Of a DNA stretch of 64,000 bases, positions 1 through 10,652 are shown piece by piece. Source of the DNA: Phycisphaeraceae bacterium (GTDB lineage Bacteria; Planctomycetota; Phycisphaerae; Phycisphaerales; Phycisphaeraceae). Made by a program: the position numbers and the translations under genes. A model generated the notes under the pieces. That model was not told the DNA's origin, ran no database searches, and saw only the letters and a list, made by a program, of their open reading frames with translations. Location: positions 45,057 to 109,056 of the forward strand of contig JANQSF010000080.1 of NCBI GenBank assembly GCA_028284155.1, written 5' to 3'. Numbering within the stretch: the stretch's first letter is position 1; each line of letters starts with the position of its first letter.

Positions 1-2526
1 AGCCACGTCAGGGGAGATTACGAGAAGGCTGTCCGGCCAATTCTGAAAGAGTACTGCTTCTCTTGCCACGGCCCCAAAGCTCAGAAGGGCAAGCTGACGC
101 TGCACACACTCGATCCGGACATAGTCAATGGCAAGGATGCGGAGCACTGGCAGGAAGTGCTCAATCAGTTGAATGTCGGCGACATGCCGCCCAAAGAGAA
201 GCCGCAACCGACAGCCATCGAGCAGCAAGCAGTGATCGACTGGATTACCGACCGCTTGCAACACGCCCGCAAGGTGGCGCAGCAACGTGGTGCCAAGCAT
301 GTCATACGGCGTTTGAATCGCGCGGAGTACCGCAACACGATTCGCGACTTGACCGGCCTCCATCTGGGACCCTGGTTCGACCCGACCGCGCGATTCACCA
401 CGGACACCGCAACCGATGGACTCGACAACATCGGCAGCGGGCTCCTGGTATCCGACCTGCACATCCAGAACTATCTCGCCGCAGCGAAGCAGGTCGTTGA
501 TGCCCTGGTCGCCGATCCTGATGAGCCGCTAAAGCGGGTTCACTGGCGCATCGAACCGCTGTATCGCCAAGGCGCCATTTACGTGCCGACCAGCGGGGAT
601 CGAAGGGAACGGGAGGCGCACAAGGCATTCCTGGCCGCTGAGATGGAACGTATCAAACCGCGTCGGGCGGAAAAGGACATGGGCCGGTTTGACGGGCGGA
701 TCCATAAGCACGAGTTTCGTCAGGGCGCGAAAGAAACGAAGGACTATGTGGTCTGGGATATGACCGCGAACCCGCCGATTCCTTACATGGACTTTAAGGA
801 CATCGCGGTGCGTGTCAGTCGCGGTGCAGGCGGTTGTGGGACCAATGTCGAAAACGCCCATCGCCTGATCGTTCGTCACTTTATGCACGATCCCGGCCTC
901 TACCGCATTCGTGTGCGGAGCCAGGCGTTTCTGCCGGACGGATGGGACGGCCGTTCGCCGCAGATGAACTTCTTCCTGCACCCCGAACGTGTCCGGCTGC
1001 ATGACACCACGCTCGAACCGAAGGATGAATCACACGACTTCCTGTTCTATCGCGAGGGCTGGCAGACGCTCCAACAGTCGATGCAACAGCGTTCGTGGGG
1101 CATCGAGATTGGGTTTCCCTACCAGGCGGGAGACAAGAAGAATCGCATCCCGTGGGGCGGGCACATCGAGTGGGTCGAGATCGAAGGGCCGCTCTATGAA
1201 CAGTGGCCACCCGCCCCCCATCGCAGCATCTTCTTGCCAGCGCGTATCGGCGAATCGGAGGCTCAGCGTGCTGAACGCATTTTGCGTCGCTTCATGACCA
1301 AGGCGTTCCGACGACCTGCCGAGGATACGGAAGTCGAGTCAATGGTCGCCATGTACTTGGCCGAGCGCCAGGAGGGGGCGACGTTCGAGGGAGCGATGAA
1401 GGCGCCGCTGGTTGCGGTGCTGGCGTCGCCGCACTTTCTCTATCTGGTTGAACCCAATCCGCAAGACGGAAAGCGACGTCAACTGAATGACTACGAATTG
1501 GCGGCGCGTCTGTCGTACTTTCTGTGGAGCAGCATGCCTGATGACACGCTTTTCGCCTTGGCGGCGAAGGGTCAGTTGAGTCAACCAAAGACGTTGAGGG
1601 AGCAGGTGACGCGCATGCTCGCCGATCCTAAATCCAAGTCGCTCATCAAGAACTTCACGGGACAGTGGCTGGGGCTCCGCAACCTCGCAACGGTGCAGCC
1701 GGACCAGGACCTGTTCCCGGAATTCGATCCCCTGCTGGAAGCATCGATGATCGCTGAGACGCAGCGTTTCTTTGAAGAGATCCTGCGTCATGACCTGAGC
1801 GTGTTGAACCTGCTCCACAGCGACTTCACGATGCTGAACGAACGGCTGGCATGGCACTACGGGATCACCGGCATCCGGGGAAACCACTTTCGACGCGTGG
1901 CACTCAGGCCGGAACAACGCCCCGGAGGGCTGCTGACACAGGCAAGCATCCTGACAATTGGTTCAGATGGCTTCCGAACATTGCCGGTCAATCGTGGCGT
2001 GTTTGTGCTCGACGCGCTGCTTGGCGACCCGCCACCTCCGCCGCCTCCCAACGCAGGGACCCTGGAAGACCTAGTCATTGCGGAGGCCGACAAGCTCTCC
2101 ACGGCAAAACTGCTCGAACTGCATCGCCGAAACTCCGCGTGCGCGGCGTGCCACGCGAAGATCGATCCATGGGGTATGGCATTCGAGGGGTACGACCCGA
2201 TCGGCCGCGAGCGCACCCATGAGTTAAAGTGGCACGCGAAGAAACGTCGAGCCATTCAAGGCAGCCCTGTCACGACCGCTGGGACGCTGGCAGATGGCAG
2301 ACAGATCAACGGACCAGCCGATGTCAATAAGTACCTGCTTCAATCGGAGGACGAATTCCTCGATTCACTGGCAGAGAAACTGCTGGCTTATGCGCTCGGT
2401 CGTCGCGTCACGCTTGCCGATGCGACACTCGTCGAGGACCTGCGCAGGAACACCAAACGGGACGGCTACAGACTGCGGTCGATGATCGAGAACATTGTTC
2501 TCAGCGACGCCTTTCGTATGAGATAG
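1..2526 (+). CDS. DUF1592-type planctomycete cytochrome protein (5' partial)
   Basis: The reading frame is open from base 1, so the start and signal peptide lie upstream of the window; 841 residues are visible. The order is the usual one for this family: a PSCyt1 haem motif CFSCH at bases 55-69, PSD3 (DUF1587), a central insert, PSD5 (DUF1595), PSD4 (DUF1592), PSCyt3 (DUF1588) with a second haem motif CAACH near base 2140 and the following IDPWG, and a C-terminal PSD2 (DUF1585). The family is exported and predicted to bind two c-type haems; its substrate is unknown, but redox chemistry on carbohydrates at the cell surface is a common suggestion. The DUF1552 gene starts 11 bases downstream, an obligate-looking pairing repeated twice more in this window. 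Confidence 0.93.
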   Translation, partial: SHVRGDYEKAVRPILKEYCFSCHGPKAQKGKLTLHTLDPDIVNGKDAEHWQEVLNQLNVGDMPPKEKPQPTAIEQQAVIDWITDRLQHARKVAQQRGAKHVIRRLNRAEYRNTIRDLTGLHLGPWFDPTARFTTDTATDGLDNIGSGLLVSDLHIQNYLAAAKQVVDALVADPDEPLKRVHWRIEPLYRQGAIYVPTSGDRREREAHKAFLAAEMERIKPRRAEKDMGRFDGRIHKHEFRQGAKETKDYVVWDMTANPPIPYMDFKDIAVRVSRGAGGCGTNVENAHRLIVRHFMHDPGLYRIRVRSQAFLPDGWDGRSPQMNFFLHPERVRLHDTTLEPKDESHDFLFYREGWQTLQQSMQQRSWGIEIGFPYQAGDKKNRIPWGGHIEWVEIEGPLYEQWPPAPHRSIFLPARIGESEAQRAERILRRFMTKAFRRPAEDTEVESMVAMYLAERQEGATFEGAMKAPLVAVLASPHFLYLVEPNPQDGKRRQLNDYELAARLSYFLWSSMPDDTLFALAAKGQLSQPKTLREQVTRMLADPKSKSLIKNFTGQWLGLRNLATVQPDQDLFPEFDPLLEASMIAETQRFFEEILRHDLSVLNLLHSDFTMLNERLAWHYGITGIRGNHFRRVALRPEQRPGGLLTQASILTIGSDGFRTLPVNRGVFVLDALLGDPPPPPPPNAGTLEDLVIAEADKLSTAKLLELHRRNSACAACHAKIDPWGMAFEGYDPIGRERTHELKWHAKKRRAIQGSPVTTAGTLADGRQINGPADVNKYLLQSEDEFLDSLAEKLLAYALGRRVTLADATLVEDLRRNTKRDGYRLRSMIENIVLSDAFRMR

Positions 2527-2537
2527 GGAGACGTAAC

Positions 2538-3881
2538 ATGGCAACACGGCCAATCTCCAGGCGCACCATGCTGCGAGGAACGACAGCAGCCATCGCTCTA
2601 CCGTTCCTCGATTCGATGCTCCCCCGACGTGCGAATGCCGCGTCCATCTCGAAGAGTCCGGCGCGAATGGTGTGCGTCTACACGCCCAACGGCGTCTGTA
2701 ATGAACAGTGGTATCCGAAGCGGTACGGACGCGACTTCGAGTTGTCACCCATCTTGTCACCACTGAAGCCCTTGCGTGAACATGTGTCGGTGTTGAGTGG
2801 CCTGTGTCATCTGAATCATGCCGGTCGGCACGGTCACAACGGCGCAGACGTTTTTCTCACGGGTGCCGATCTCTACGCCGGCGGCGCTGTCTATCGCAAC
2901 ACCATTTCCGTTGACCAGGTCGCGGCCAGAGATATGGGCGGCGCCACCCGTTTCAAGTCGATGGTGCTGAGCCATCGGAATGGGTCCGGCCCGCAGCTCA
3001 AGACTTGGACGATTTCTTTCAATGAGCTGGGCAATCCGATTCCAGCAATGAATGATCCCCAGGCAATCTTCAACCGTCTGTTTGTGCCTGACACTCCCGC
3101 GGCCCGTCAGGCGCAACTGCACCGATTTCGGCTGAACCAGAGCGTGCTCGATCAGGTCCTTGAACAAGCAAAAGCATTGGAACGCCGGCTGGGCAAAGAC
3201 GATCAGCACAAACTGCGCGAGTACCTGGAATCGGTGCGCAATGTCGAACAGTCTGTCGAGCGCGACCGCAAGTGGCTCGACAAACCCAAGCCCAAACTCG
3301 ACGCGAACGGTATCGGGATCGAGTTTGATGTTTCTGAAGAGCGCAACCGAACGGAGTACTTGCGGACGATGTATGGTCTCGTCGCCTTGGCGTTGGAAAC
3401 TGATTCAACGCGGGTGGTGTCGTTCATGACGGGCGCTGAAGGAGGGCCGGGCGGCAAGTGGCCGGAACTTGGGAAGAAGTACAACTGGCACAATCTGCAA
3501 CACCATAGCGGTCGCGAAGAAACCCTCGCGCGCATGGCGGAGGTAGACAAGCGCCAGATCGAGTTGTTGACCGGTCTCCTGGAGAAGCTTGAGTCCGCGC
3601 GTGAGGGGGACTCGAGCCTGCTCGACCGAACCGTGGTCTTCTACGGCAGCGGCATGAACAACGGAGACGGCTTCGAACGCGGCGGTGGCGCACACAACAC
3701 GACCAAGTTACCGATTCTGCTGGCCGGCGGCAGAAAACTTGGTATTCGCCAGGGCCAACACCTGCTGTACAACGATGACAAGACGCCACTGTCCAATGTG
3801 TTGTTGACCATGCTCCAGGGAATTGGTGTCAGGACATCGAAGTTCAGCGACGCCACGGGGACATTGGCCGGGCTAAGTTGA
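2538..3881 (+). CDS. DUF1552 domain protein, Tat-exported
   Basis: A 447-residue protein starting with a twin-arginine leader (ISRRTMLRG followed by a hydrophobic stretch and an Ala-rich cleavage region near residue 34). The start is supported by GGGAG eight bases upstream. DUF1552 proteins are known almost only from planctomycetes and relatives and nearly always follow a DUF1592 gene; their fold is predicted to resemble the sulfatase/alkaline-phosphatase-like DUF1501 group. Seen here: the N-terminal VYTPNGVCNEQW region, the central WHNLQHH segment and the C-terminal HNTTKLPILLAGG segment. It forms an operon with the upstream cytochrome gene, so the pair probably acts as one exported redox unit. 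The exact reaction is unknown. Confidence 0.92.
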   Translation: MATRPISRRTMLRGTTAAIALPFLDSMLPRRANAASISKSPARMVCVYTPNGVCNEQWYPKRYGRDFELSPILSPLKPLREHVSVLSGLCHLNHAGRHGHNGADVFLTGADLYAGGAVYRNTISVDQVAARDMGGATRFKSMVLSHRNGSGPQLKTWTISFNELGNPIPAMNDPQAIFNRLFVPDTPAARQAQLHRFRLNQSVLDQVLEQAKALERRLGKDDQHKLREYLESVRNVEQSVERDRKWLDKPKPKLDANGIGIEFDVSEERNRTEYLRTMYGLVALALETDSTRVVSFMTGAEGGPGGKWPELGKKYNWHNLQHHSGREETLARMAEVDKRQIELLTGLLEKLESAREGDSSLLDRTVVFYGSGMNNGDGFERGGGAHNTTKLPILLAGGRKLGIRQGQHLLYNDDKTPLSNVLLTMLQGIGVRTSKFSDATGTLAGLS

Positions 3882-3963
3882 TGGTTAGCGAAGGGTATTC
3901 GTTAAGACATGCCAGTCGTTGATGAGCCTTTGATTTGACGCCCTCCGGTCACACGAGAATCCC

Positions 3964-6744
3964 ATGACGCCTGCAACATGCAGATGGCGAAGGCTCTCAT
4001 CCGGTTTGCTGCTCGCAGTACTGCTCGCGGGTGGGCAGGCCCGAGGAGCAGAAGGGAAAACTGTAGATTTCGATCGCGACGTCGCGCCTCTGTTGAAACA
4101 ATTCTGTATCGACTGCCACGGGCCTGAAAAAGCAAAGGCCGACTTTCGAATCGATCAATTGTCTGCTTCGCCGGTCAAACGCTCAGGATTAGAGGCCTGG
4201 TCTGAGGTCGCCGAGCAGATCAAGGCCGGTGTTATGCCACCACCCAAGTCCGCGCAGCCCAGTGTGGGCGAGGTTGGCGTGCTCATGGATTGGGCTGCCG
4301 ACGTCGTCCGTAAAGGCGCGGCGCGATTGAAGCCGCGACAGCATCACACCAAACGTCGCATGACCAAAGCGCAATACACCGCGACGTTGCAAGATCTAAC
4401 GGGCTTGCCTCTGCAGTTCGGCAAGGTCCTTCCAGATGACAGTCCCGGCCCGTCCGGCTTCACTAACGATGTCGAAACACTCGGCTTTACCAGTGCCCAC
4501 AGCGAGCAACTTCTTGCCGCATCGCAAGCAGCCGTTTCGAGAATCCTGCCTCGGCCGACAGACCGGGAGTTTGATTCACGGACAGACTACAACTTCGTTC
4601 TGGACTTCGAGGAGATAGGAAAACTAGTCGAGGCAAATAGATTTGACAGCAAAGAAAGGGAATCACTGAGGCGGAATCAGGCCGTTGTGATCCCTGTCGA
4701 TCCAGACGACCTGCGGTCGGGGTTGGTCGGGGCTGACTACGGCCATCATGAGCGGGGACGCTCATTTCCATTTGGCGTGGCCGCAATCTGGTCAGCCCCA
4801 CACATCCATTGGATTAATGCGAAGAAACAACTGGTTCAAATCGAGCTGGCCCAGTTCAGACACGGGATGTATGTCGCTCCCCATGGCAATCACAAGATTG
4901 GGCGACGCAGCTCCTATCCCCAGGGTTCCATCAGACTGGCTCGTGGCGGGTATGCCACCAGTGGTTGGGCAAAGATTACGGTTACCGCCGCCGCGGAGAT
5001 TGCCCCCGGCGACAAACCGCCTCAGATGATTGTCACGATTCGCCTCACCGAAGACCTTAACAACCGAACCGTTCAAAGGCCACCTGTCTTTACAGCAGTC
5101 AGAACGGTATCGGCTCCAGTTGGCCGGGCTATGACCTTTACATTCATGGTCTGTCTCGACAACCTCGGATTGCTGTCACAAGTCAATGCAAAGGTTCAGG
5201 ATTCGAGCAGCATCAACGGTTCGTCTCCCAAAAAGCTTGTGGATCTGGGTGGTGTGCCTCCATTGATTTCTGTCTACAACGGCAAGCACCTTCCGGACGA
5301 TCAGGATGGCAAGCAGATGTACCCCACCCGTGATGGCACGAAGCTGTTGCTCAAACGGGTAGCGGTGGAATGGCCTTGTGAGCCGCCTACGAATCCGGCA
5401 GAGCGACTTGGCCTTGTCATTCCTGAGACCAGCAATCCAGATGTGGAACTGTCTTCCCTGCGTCCAAGTTTCGATAAGGCGCTGGAGCGGATTTGGCGAA
5501 GGCCGATTGACGAAAAGGCGGCCGAACCCATTTACGACATCTACCGAGCTGCACGCAAAGCAGACCAATCGCCCCGTCAAGCGGTGGCAGAGGCGCTGAC
5601 TGCGGGGCTTTGCTCACCCCACTTCTTGTACCTCGATCAAAGCACACGAAGTGCGAATACGCCGGAGGACGGCCGACTGACGGAGTATGCGATCGCCGAA
5701 CGACTGTCCTACTTCCTCTGGAATAGCATGCCCGATCAACGACTGATGGAGCTAGCTCGAAAGGGGCAGTTGGCTGACCCTGAAGTGCGCGCCACGGAAG
5801 CAATACGCATGCTTGCCGACCCACGATCGAAGCGTTTTGTAAATCAGTTCATGGATCAGTGGATGATGCGAGGCCTGGATGGGATCGCCGTTGATACGGA
5901 CCGCTTTACTGACTTCAGCGAAGCCATACGGGGCATGTTGCGCACAGAAGCGAGGCTGTTTCTCGGGCACTTGATGCATGAAGACCTGCCCCTCGTCACA
6001 CTGCTGAATGCGGACTTCCGTATTGTGAACCGTGACTTGGCCAGGTACTACGGCATCGACAGTGGCGACTACACCAACACATTCAGAAAAGTCGATGTGC
6101 CGGCCGGCACGCCTACTGCGGGCGTTCTGACGCTCGGTGCACCGCTCATCGTTCGAGGCTCAGGCATGGAGTCGTCGCCCTTTGCGCGTGGGGCTTGGGT
6201 GCTCAGCAGTATTCTGGGGACACCGCCACCAAGCCCTCCGCCTTCCGTACCGGACTTGCCCAAAGACTCCGCGTTCGAGAAGCTGCCGTTACGCGAGAAG
6301 CTTGCCATACACCGTAGCGCACCGTCGTGTGCCAGTTGTCATTCGCGAATCGACCCGTGGGGTATCGCCCTAGAGCACTACGACGCCAGCGGCAGGCGGA
6401 GGGCAAGATACGTGGACCTGGCAAGAAGCACGATAAGTCAGGACAGAGGAACGAGGTCCAAGTTCGTGTTCGGAAAACCAGTCTTGTCTGAAGCCAATCT
6501 CCGAGATGGCACGGCGGTGACCGACGTTGCCGGTGTGCGTGACGCCATTCTGAATACGAAACGGCGTAGCCTGTTTGTCAAACACATCGCCCGGTTGTTA
6601 CTGAGTTACAGTATTGGGCGTTCGTTGATGGTTGAAGACCAGGCCTCACTCCAAGACTTGACCAACGCCTTCAAAGAAGGCGATGTGGGGCTTCGCTCTG
6701 CCATTATTCACGTGGTGAAGCACGCCGCATTTGTCCGCCCGTAA
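3964..6744 (+). CDS. DUF1592-type planctomycete cytochrome protein
   Basis: A complete 926-residue member, longest of the three here. A Sec signal peptide (hydrophobic residues about 10-23, AXA-type cleavage near 29) precedes the PSCyt1 haem motif C48-x-x-C51-H52. PSD3, a long central beta-rich insert (about residues 190-470), PSD5, PSD4, PSCyt3 with CASCH near residue 787 followed by IDPWG, and PSD2 follow. The start is the first in-frame ATG with a leader, although no strong ribosome binding site is visible. It is followed after 32 bases by its DUF1552 partner. The large insert may bind polysaccharide, which is inference; the family role in an exported electron-transfer complex is the accepted working idea. 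Confidence 0.92.
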   Translation: MTPATCRWRRLSSGLLLAVLLAGGQARGAEGKTVDFDRDVAPLLKQFCIDCHGPEKAKADFRIDQLSASPVKRSGLEAWSEVAEQIKAGVMPPPKSAQPSVGEVGVLMDWAADVVRKGAARLKPRQHHTKRRMTKAQYTATLQDLTGLPLQFGKVLPDDSPGPSGFTNDVETLGFTSAHSEQLLAASQAAVSRILPRPTDREFDSRTDYNFVLDFEEIGKLVEANRFDSKERESLRRNQAVVIPVDPDDLRSGLVGADYGHHERGRSFPFGVAAIWSAPHIHWINAKKQLVQIELAQFRHGMYVAPHGNHKIGRRSSYPQGSIRLARGGYATSGWAKITVTAAAEIAPGDKPPQMIVTIRLTEDLNNRTVQRPPVFTAVRTVSAPVGRAMTFTFMVCLDNLGLLSQVNAKVQDSSSINGSSPKKLVDLGGVPPLISVYNGKHLPDDQDGKQMYPTRDGTKLLLKRVAVEWPCEPPTNPAERLGLVIPETSNPDVELSSLRPSFDKALERIWRRPIDEKAAEPIYDIYRAARKADQSPRQAVAEALTAGLCSPHFLYLDQSTRSANTPEDGRLTEYAIAERLSYFLWNSMPDQRLMELARKGQLADPEVRATEAIRMLADPRSKRFVNQFMDQWMMRGLDGIAVDTDRFTDFSEAIRGMLRTEARLFLGHLMHEDLPLVTLLNADFRIVNRDLARYYGIDSGDYTNTFRKVDVPAGTPTAGVLTLGAPLIVRGSGMESSPFARGAWVLSSILGTPPPSPPPSVPDLPKDSAFEKLPLREKLAIHRSAPSCASCHSRIDPWGIALEHYDASGRRRARYVDLARSTISQDRGTRSKFVFGKPVLSEANLRDGTAVTDVAGVRDAILNTKRRSLFVKHIARLLLSYSIGRSLMVEDQASLQDLTNAFKEGDVGLRSAIIHVVKHAAFVRP

Positions 6745-6776
6745 AGACCCGAACTGTCCTCCAGGAGACAGTCATC

Positions 6777-8111
6777 ATGCCGTCCATTCGAACATTGAAT
6801 CGTCGTTCATTTCTATTTGCCACGGGCGTTGCGCTTCCACTCCCTTGGCTTGAGTGCATGGCTGTAGGCGACAGCAGAGAACAAACGCCGCCTCGACGAT
6901 TCGCATCGATCTACTTTCCAAACGGCGTCGGTCAGCCGAAGTCGGAACCATTGGCGAAATACCGTTGGTGGCCTGCTGGAAAAGGTCAAGATTTCAAGTT
7001 CAGCAACACTTTGCAGTCGCTTGAGGGCCTTCGAGAGCATGTCACCGTTGTACAAGGCACAGAACACGCGACCGTCCGCCGCACCAATGGTCACGCCTGC
7101 GGCGATGTCTGGTTGACGGGCGGCACCATCACGGGTGATACATACGCAAACCGTGTTTCGGTCGACCAGGTTGCCGCGGAACAGATCGGCCGCCATACCC
7201 GCTTCGACTCCCTGATCATGTCGCCTGAAGGGGGGATTGGCATTCGCACACGCACTTCGACGCTTTCGTTTGACCGGAACGGCCAACCGATCCCTGCTTG
7301 GTATGACATTCCGAAGATCTTCGCCAGGATGTTCAGTGACGGTAGTCGCGACAGTCTGGCCCGAAGCCGGTATCGATTGCGTATGAATCGCAGCATTCTC
7401 GATGCCGTATCGGAGCAGTCACGGCACTTGCAGAGGCAACTCGGCGCGGCCGATAGGCAGAAGATGGATCAGTATCTCACATCGGTACGCGAAACCGAAC
7501 AGCGTCTTGGTCGCACCGAGGCGTGGCTGGAGCGACCAAAACCGAAGGTTGAAACGGACACAAGCCAGTTTATGGAGACGCCCAAGGGATCGACGGAGTT
7601 GTTGCGTGCCTACTACGACTTGATGGTGCTGGCGTTTCAGACCGACAGCACTCGGGTTGCGACTTATCAGATTGCGCGGGAAAACGGCGGACCATTTGAT
7701 CGGCTCACGCAACCCATCGCCGGGGTGAACTGGCACGGGATCTCGCACAAAGGCTATCTCGAACAAGAGGAGCATTCAGCAAAGTGGCACCGCGTTGACC
7801 GCTGGTGCGCTGATCAGTTTGCCTACTTCCTGGAGCGATTGAAATCCGTCCGGGAAGGCGAAGGTACGCTGCTCGACCACACGATGGTGCTTTATGGCTG
7901 CAGTCAAAACTACGCGCACACGCCCAAGAACTATGCGACTGTCGTCGCGGGTGGCAATCGTCTCGGTCTCAAGCACGGCCAATTGCTCCACATGCCTGAG
8001 AATACGCCGTTTGCCAATGTCCTGTATACCCTATTGACTCGGCTCGAGTTGCCTTCGTGCCCGAAGTTCTTTGCCGACAGCACGGGGCCGATCAATGAGA
8101 TGATTGCCTAG
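6777..8111 (+). CDS. DUF1552 domain protein, Tat-exported
   Basis: A 444-residue DUF1552 protein, second of three copies. The twin-arginine leader reads NRRSFLF followed by a hydrophobic core ending near residue 30. AGGAGA lies eight bases before the ATG. It shares with its paralogues the FPNGVG motif near residue 50, the GDVWLTGG segment, the WHGISH segment and the C-terminal region before a LDHTMVLYG block. It pairs with the DUF1592 gene upstream. The three DUF1552 copies are clearly diverged, so the pairs are old duplicates or were assembled by gain, not recent tandem copies. Confidence 0.92.
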   Translation: MPSIRTLNRRSFLFATGVALPLPWLECMAVGDSREQTPPRRFASIYFPNGVGQPKSEPLAKYRWWPAGKGQDFKFSNTLQSLEGLREHVTVVQGTEHATVRRTNGHACGDVWLTGGTITGDTYANRVSVDQVAAEQIGRHTRFDSLIMSPEGGIGIRTRTSTLSFDRNGQPIPAWYDIPKIFARMFSDGSRDSLARSRYRLRMNRSILDAVSEQSRHLQRQLGAADRQKMDQYLTSVRETEQRLGRTEAWLERPKPKVETDTSQFMETPKGSTELLRAYYDLMVLAFQTDSTRVATYQIARENGGPFDRLTQPIAGVNWHGISHKGYLEQEEHSAKWHRVDRWCADQFAYFLERLKSVREGEGTLLDHTMVLYGCSQNYAHTPKNYATVVAGGNRLGLKHGQLLHMPENTPFANVLYTLLTRLELPSCPKFFADSTGPINEMIA

Positions 8112-8227
8112 GTATCGTGCGCTTCACACGCGGCTTTGAGCCGCTGCACGATGTGAACTGCTCGCTAACTGAATAACAAGTGTGAACAATCACTTGTTGG
8201 CCGCCAACTCAAAGCCTGATAACAAAG

Positions 8228-10630
8228 ATGAGTCCTCGATTCCCAGTTGTGCCGTTGCTGATTGCGTTGCTTCTTGCAGCGCCCGCCGTCTCGCTCGCCG
8301 AGATTGAGGATGGTGGCCAGTTTACCAAGTACGTTCAGCCCTTCCTTCGGAAACATTGCATCAAGTGCCACGGTCCAGACAAACAGAAAGCGAAGTTGCG
8401 TCTCGATCAGCTTGGGAAGGACTTCTCGACTGGAACCATTGAGAAATGGCAAAAGGTCTTCACCCTGCTGCATCAAGGCGACATGCCGCCGGAGTCGCAA
8501 CCCGTACCGCCGAAGCAGGAGATTCAACGCGTGCTGTCCTGGGTGAAGGACTATTCTGCCAGCGCTCGCAAGGCTACAGGCTCCGGGAGTTTCCGTCGAC
8601 TGAATCGCCGCGAGATCAGCAACTCACTGAATGATCTTTTTGGACTCCATGTCGATTTTGCCGCAATGCTGCCGCCCGACGGCCTGAAAGACGACTTTGA
8701 CAATCGAGCGGAGACGCTGCGCATTTCAAATGCTCTGTTGGAAACCTATCTCGATGTGACCAGACGTGTTGTGCATAACACCCATATTTGGGGAACCCAG
8801 TCCCCGCCCAGAGAGCACTTGTTCGATTTCAGAGAACTCAGCAAAGACCCCAAGAAGGCGAGCAAGCGCCCGGAGTTCAGCCGATTCTCGATTCAGAAGT
8901 ACTTGAAGCCAGAGGGCCTGAGGATCTATCCCATCACCCCTTTGTTCGGGGGCCCGCTCGATAACTCGGTCCGTGGCGGTAAATACGCAGCCTCTAAGAT
9001 CGTTCTGAACGAGGTTGATCAGGATGGCTTGGTGAGCATTGAGGTTAAGTTTCATGCGGAAGCCAAAGACAATGACCGCACTCCCCGACTGCTTATCTTC
9101 CTGAATTCCAGAGAGGTGGCGGAATGCGATGTCACTGGCACACTTGAGAAGCCGCAAGTGGCCGTGGTGCACTGCTTCGTAGAGGACCTTCCAGCAAAAC
9201 TGAATGACGAGGGGAAACGATTCCTCGGTATCGGTTTCAACAACATCTACCCTCAGGAGGGCGGAAAAGGTCAGGGTGGAGACGAATACAAGAAGGGGAC
9301 TTCCGTCTACATTCAGTCGGTGCGAGTGATCGATCGCTTACGAGTTCAACGACCGCTGTCCGGTCTGCGCGGTGCCGAGAAGACTCTGACTGCCTTGCAG
9401 GAGGAGGAGTTGGTCAGTGTCTATCTCCGCCATTTTCTTTCCAGGGCGTACCGCCGACCCGTTGGCGATATCTCTCAATGGATGAAGCGTTACCAGTCGC
9501 TTCGACAGGGCAGGGCTTCCATCTCGGCGGCGTTGAGAGCTTGCATGCAGGCCGCGCTGTCCAGCCCCGGCTTCCTGTATCTCGCCTCTCCCGAGGGGCT
9601 TCAGGGCGAAGCGCTTCACTACGCGATCGCGAGTCGACTTGCCTATTTCCTGTGGAGCACGACACCCGATCAACAACTGCTCGACTTGGCCAAGCGACAA
9701 CAGTTGTTGGACCCCAAGGTACTCGATGAGCAAGTCGAACGCATGCTCCGGCACGCATATGCCGACCGTTTCTATCGTAACTTCGCACTGCGATGGACCG
9801 GACTGCAGAGCCTCGATGTCCCGTTCGAAGAAAAGGATTCCTGGCACCGGGCGCAGCGTTTCGTTGAGCAGGCGATGCAGGAACAGGCCGTCGCGTTCTT
9901 CCGAGAAACCGTCGAGCACAATCTGAAGGCTGAAACATTTCTGGATTCTGAGTTTGCGATGCTCAACGACGTCTTGGCAGCCTATCTCGGATATCCAGGA
10001 CGATTCGACGCATCATTTCGGCGTGTTTCTCTTAAGCCGAATGATCCGCGAGGGGGCCTGCTGGGTCAAGCTGGAATCATGGCACTCACTGGGAACGGAA
10101 AACCACCCATTACCCGCGGGGTGTGGATGCTGCGCAAGGTGCTGGATGACCCGCCACCGGATCCGCCATTGAACGTCCCGGAGCTGAATGCCAAGGACCC
10201 AAAGCTGAGTCAGAAACCCGTGCGGGAACAGTTGCGTGTCCATCAGGAACACGCGGACTGTGCGGTCTGTCACCGAAAGATTGATTCCATGGGGTTCGCC
10301 TTTGAGCAATTCGACCCCACCGGCCGCTGGGTGGAGTTCAAAAGAGGAAAGGGGAAAGAAGAGACGCCAATCGATACGGCTGGACGCATGCCGCGTGGGG
10401 AGACGTTCGAGACCTACGAAGAAATGAAGACGATCCTGCGAGAGCATTACCAACACGATTTTGCCCGGGGACTGACCAAGAGCCTGTTGGCTTATGCCGT
10501 GGGGCGAGAATTGCACCCCCAAGACCTGGATACGGTTCGTGCGGTCTTGCAACGATTCGAGACAGAGCAATACCCCTTGAAAGACATCATCAAGGCTCTG
10601 GTTACATCCGATGCTTTTTTGACCAGATAG
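8228..10630 (+). CDS. DUF1592-type planctomycete cytochrome protein
   Basis: An 800-residue protein with a Sec signal peptide (residues 1-24, hydrophobic stretch LLIALLLAA). PSCyt1 carries C44-x-x-C47-H48; PSCyt3 carries CAVCH near residue 677 followed by IDSMG, where the two paralogues have IDPWG. Between them lie PSD3, a beta-rich insert about residues 225-365, PSD5 and PSD4; PSD2 closes the protein. The gene starts 116 bases after the previous DUF1552 gene and is followed after 22 bases by a DUF1552 gene. Like its paralogues it should be an exported dihaem protein of unknown substrate. Confidence 0.92.
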   Translation: MSPRFPVVPLLIALLLAAPAVSLAEIEDGGQFTKYVQPFLRKHCIKCHGPDKQKAKLRLDQLGKDFSTGTIEKWQKVFTLLHQGDMPPESQPVPPKQEIQRVLSWVKDYSASARKATGSGSFRRLNRREISNSLNDLFGLHVDFAAMLPPDGLKDDFDNRAETLRISNALLETYLDVTRRVVHNTHIWGTQSPPREHLFDFRELSKDPKKASKRPEFSRFSIQKYLKPEGLRIYPITPLFGGPLDNSVRGGKYAASKIVLNEVDQDGLVSIEVKFHAEAKDNDRTPRLLIFLNSREVAECDVTGTLEKPQVAVVHCFVEDLPAKLNDEGKRFLGIGFNNIYPQEGGKGQGGDEYKKGTSVYIQSVRVIDRLRVQRPLSGLRGAEKTLTALQEEELVSVYLRHFLSRAYRRPVGDISQWMKRYQSLRQGRASISAALRACMQAALSSPGFLYLASPEGLQGEALHYAIASRLAYFLWSTTPDQQLLDLAKRQQLLDPKVLDEQVERMLRHAYADRFYRNFALRWTGLQSLDVPFEEKDSWHRAQRFVEQAMQEQAVAFFRETVEHNLKAETFLDSEFAMLNDVLAAYLGYPGRFDASFRRVSLKPNDPRGGLLGQAGIMALTGNGKPPITRGVWMLRKVLDDPPPDPPLNVPELNAKDPKLSQKPVREQLRVHQEHADCAVCHRKIDSMGFAFEQFDPTGRWVEFKRGKGKEETPIDTAGRMPRGETFETYEEMKTILREHYQHDFARGLTKSLLAYAVGRELHPQDLDTVRAVLQRFETEQYPLKDIIKALVTSDAFLTR

Positions 10631-10652
10631 ACTTATTCAACGTCAACGGGCT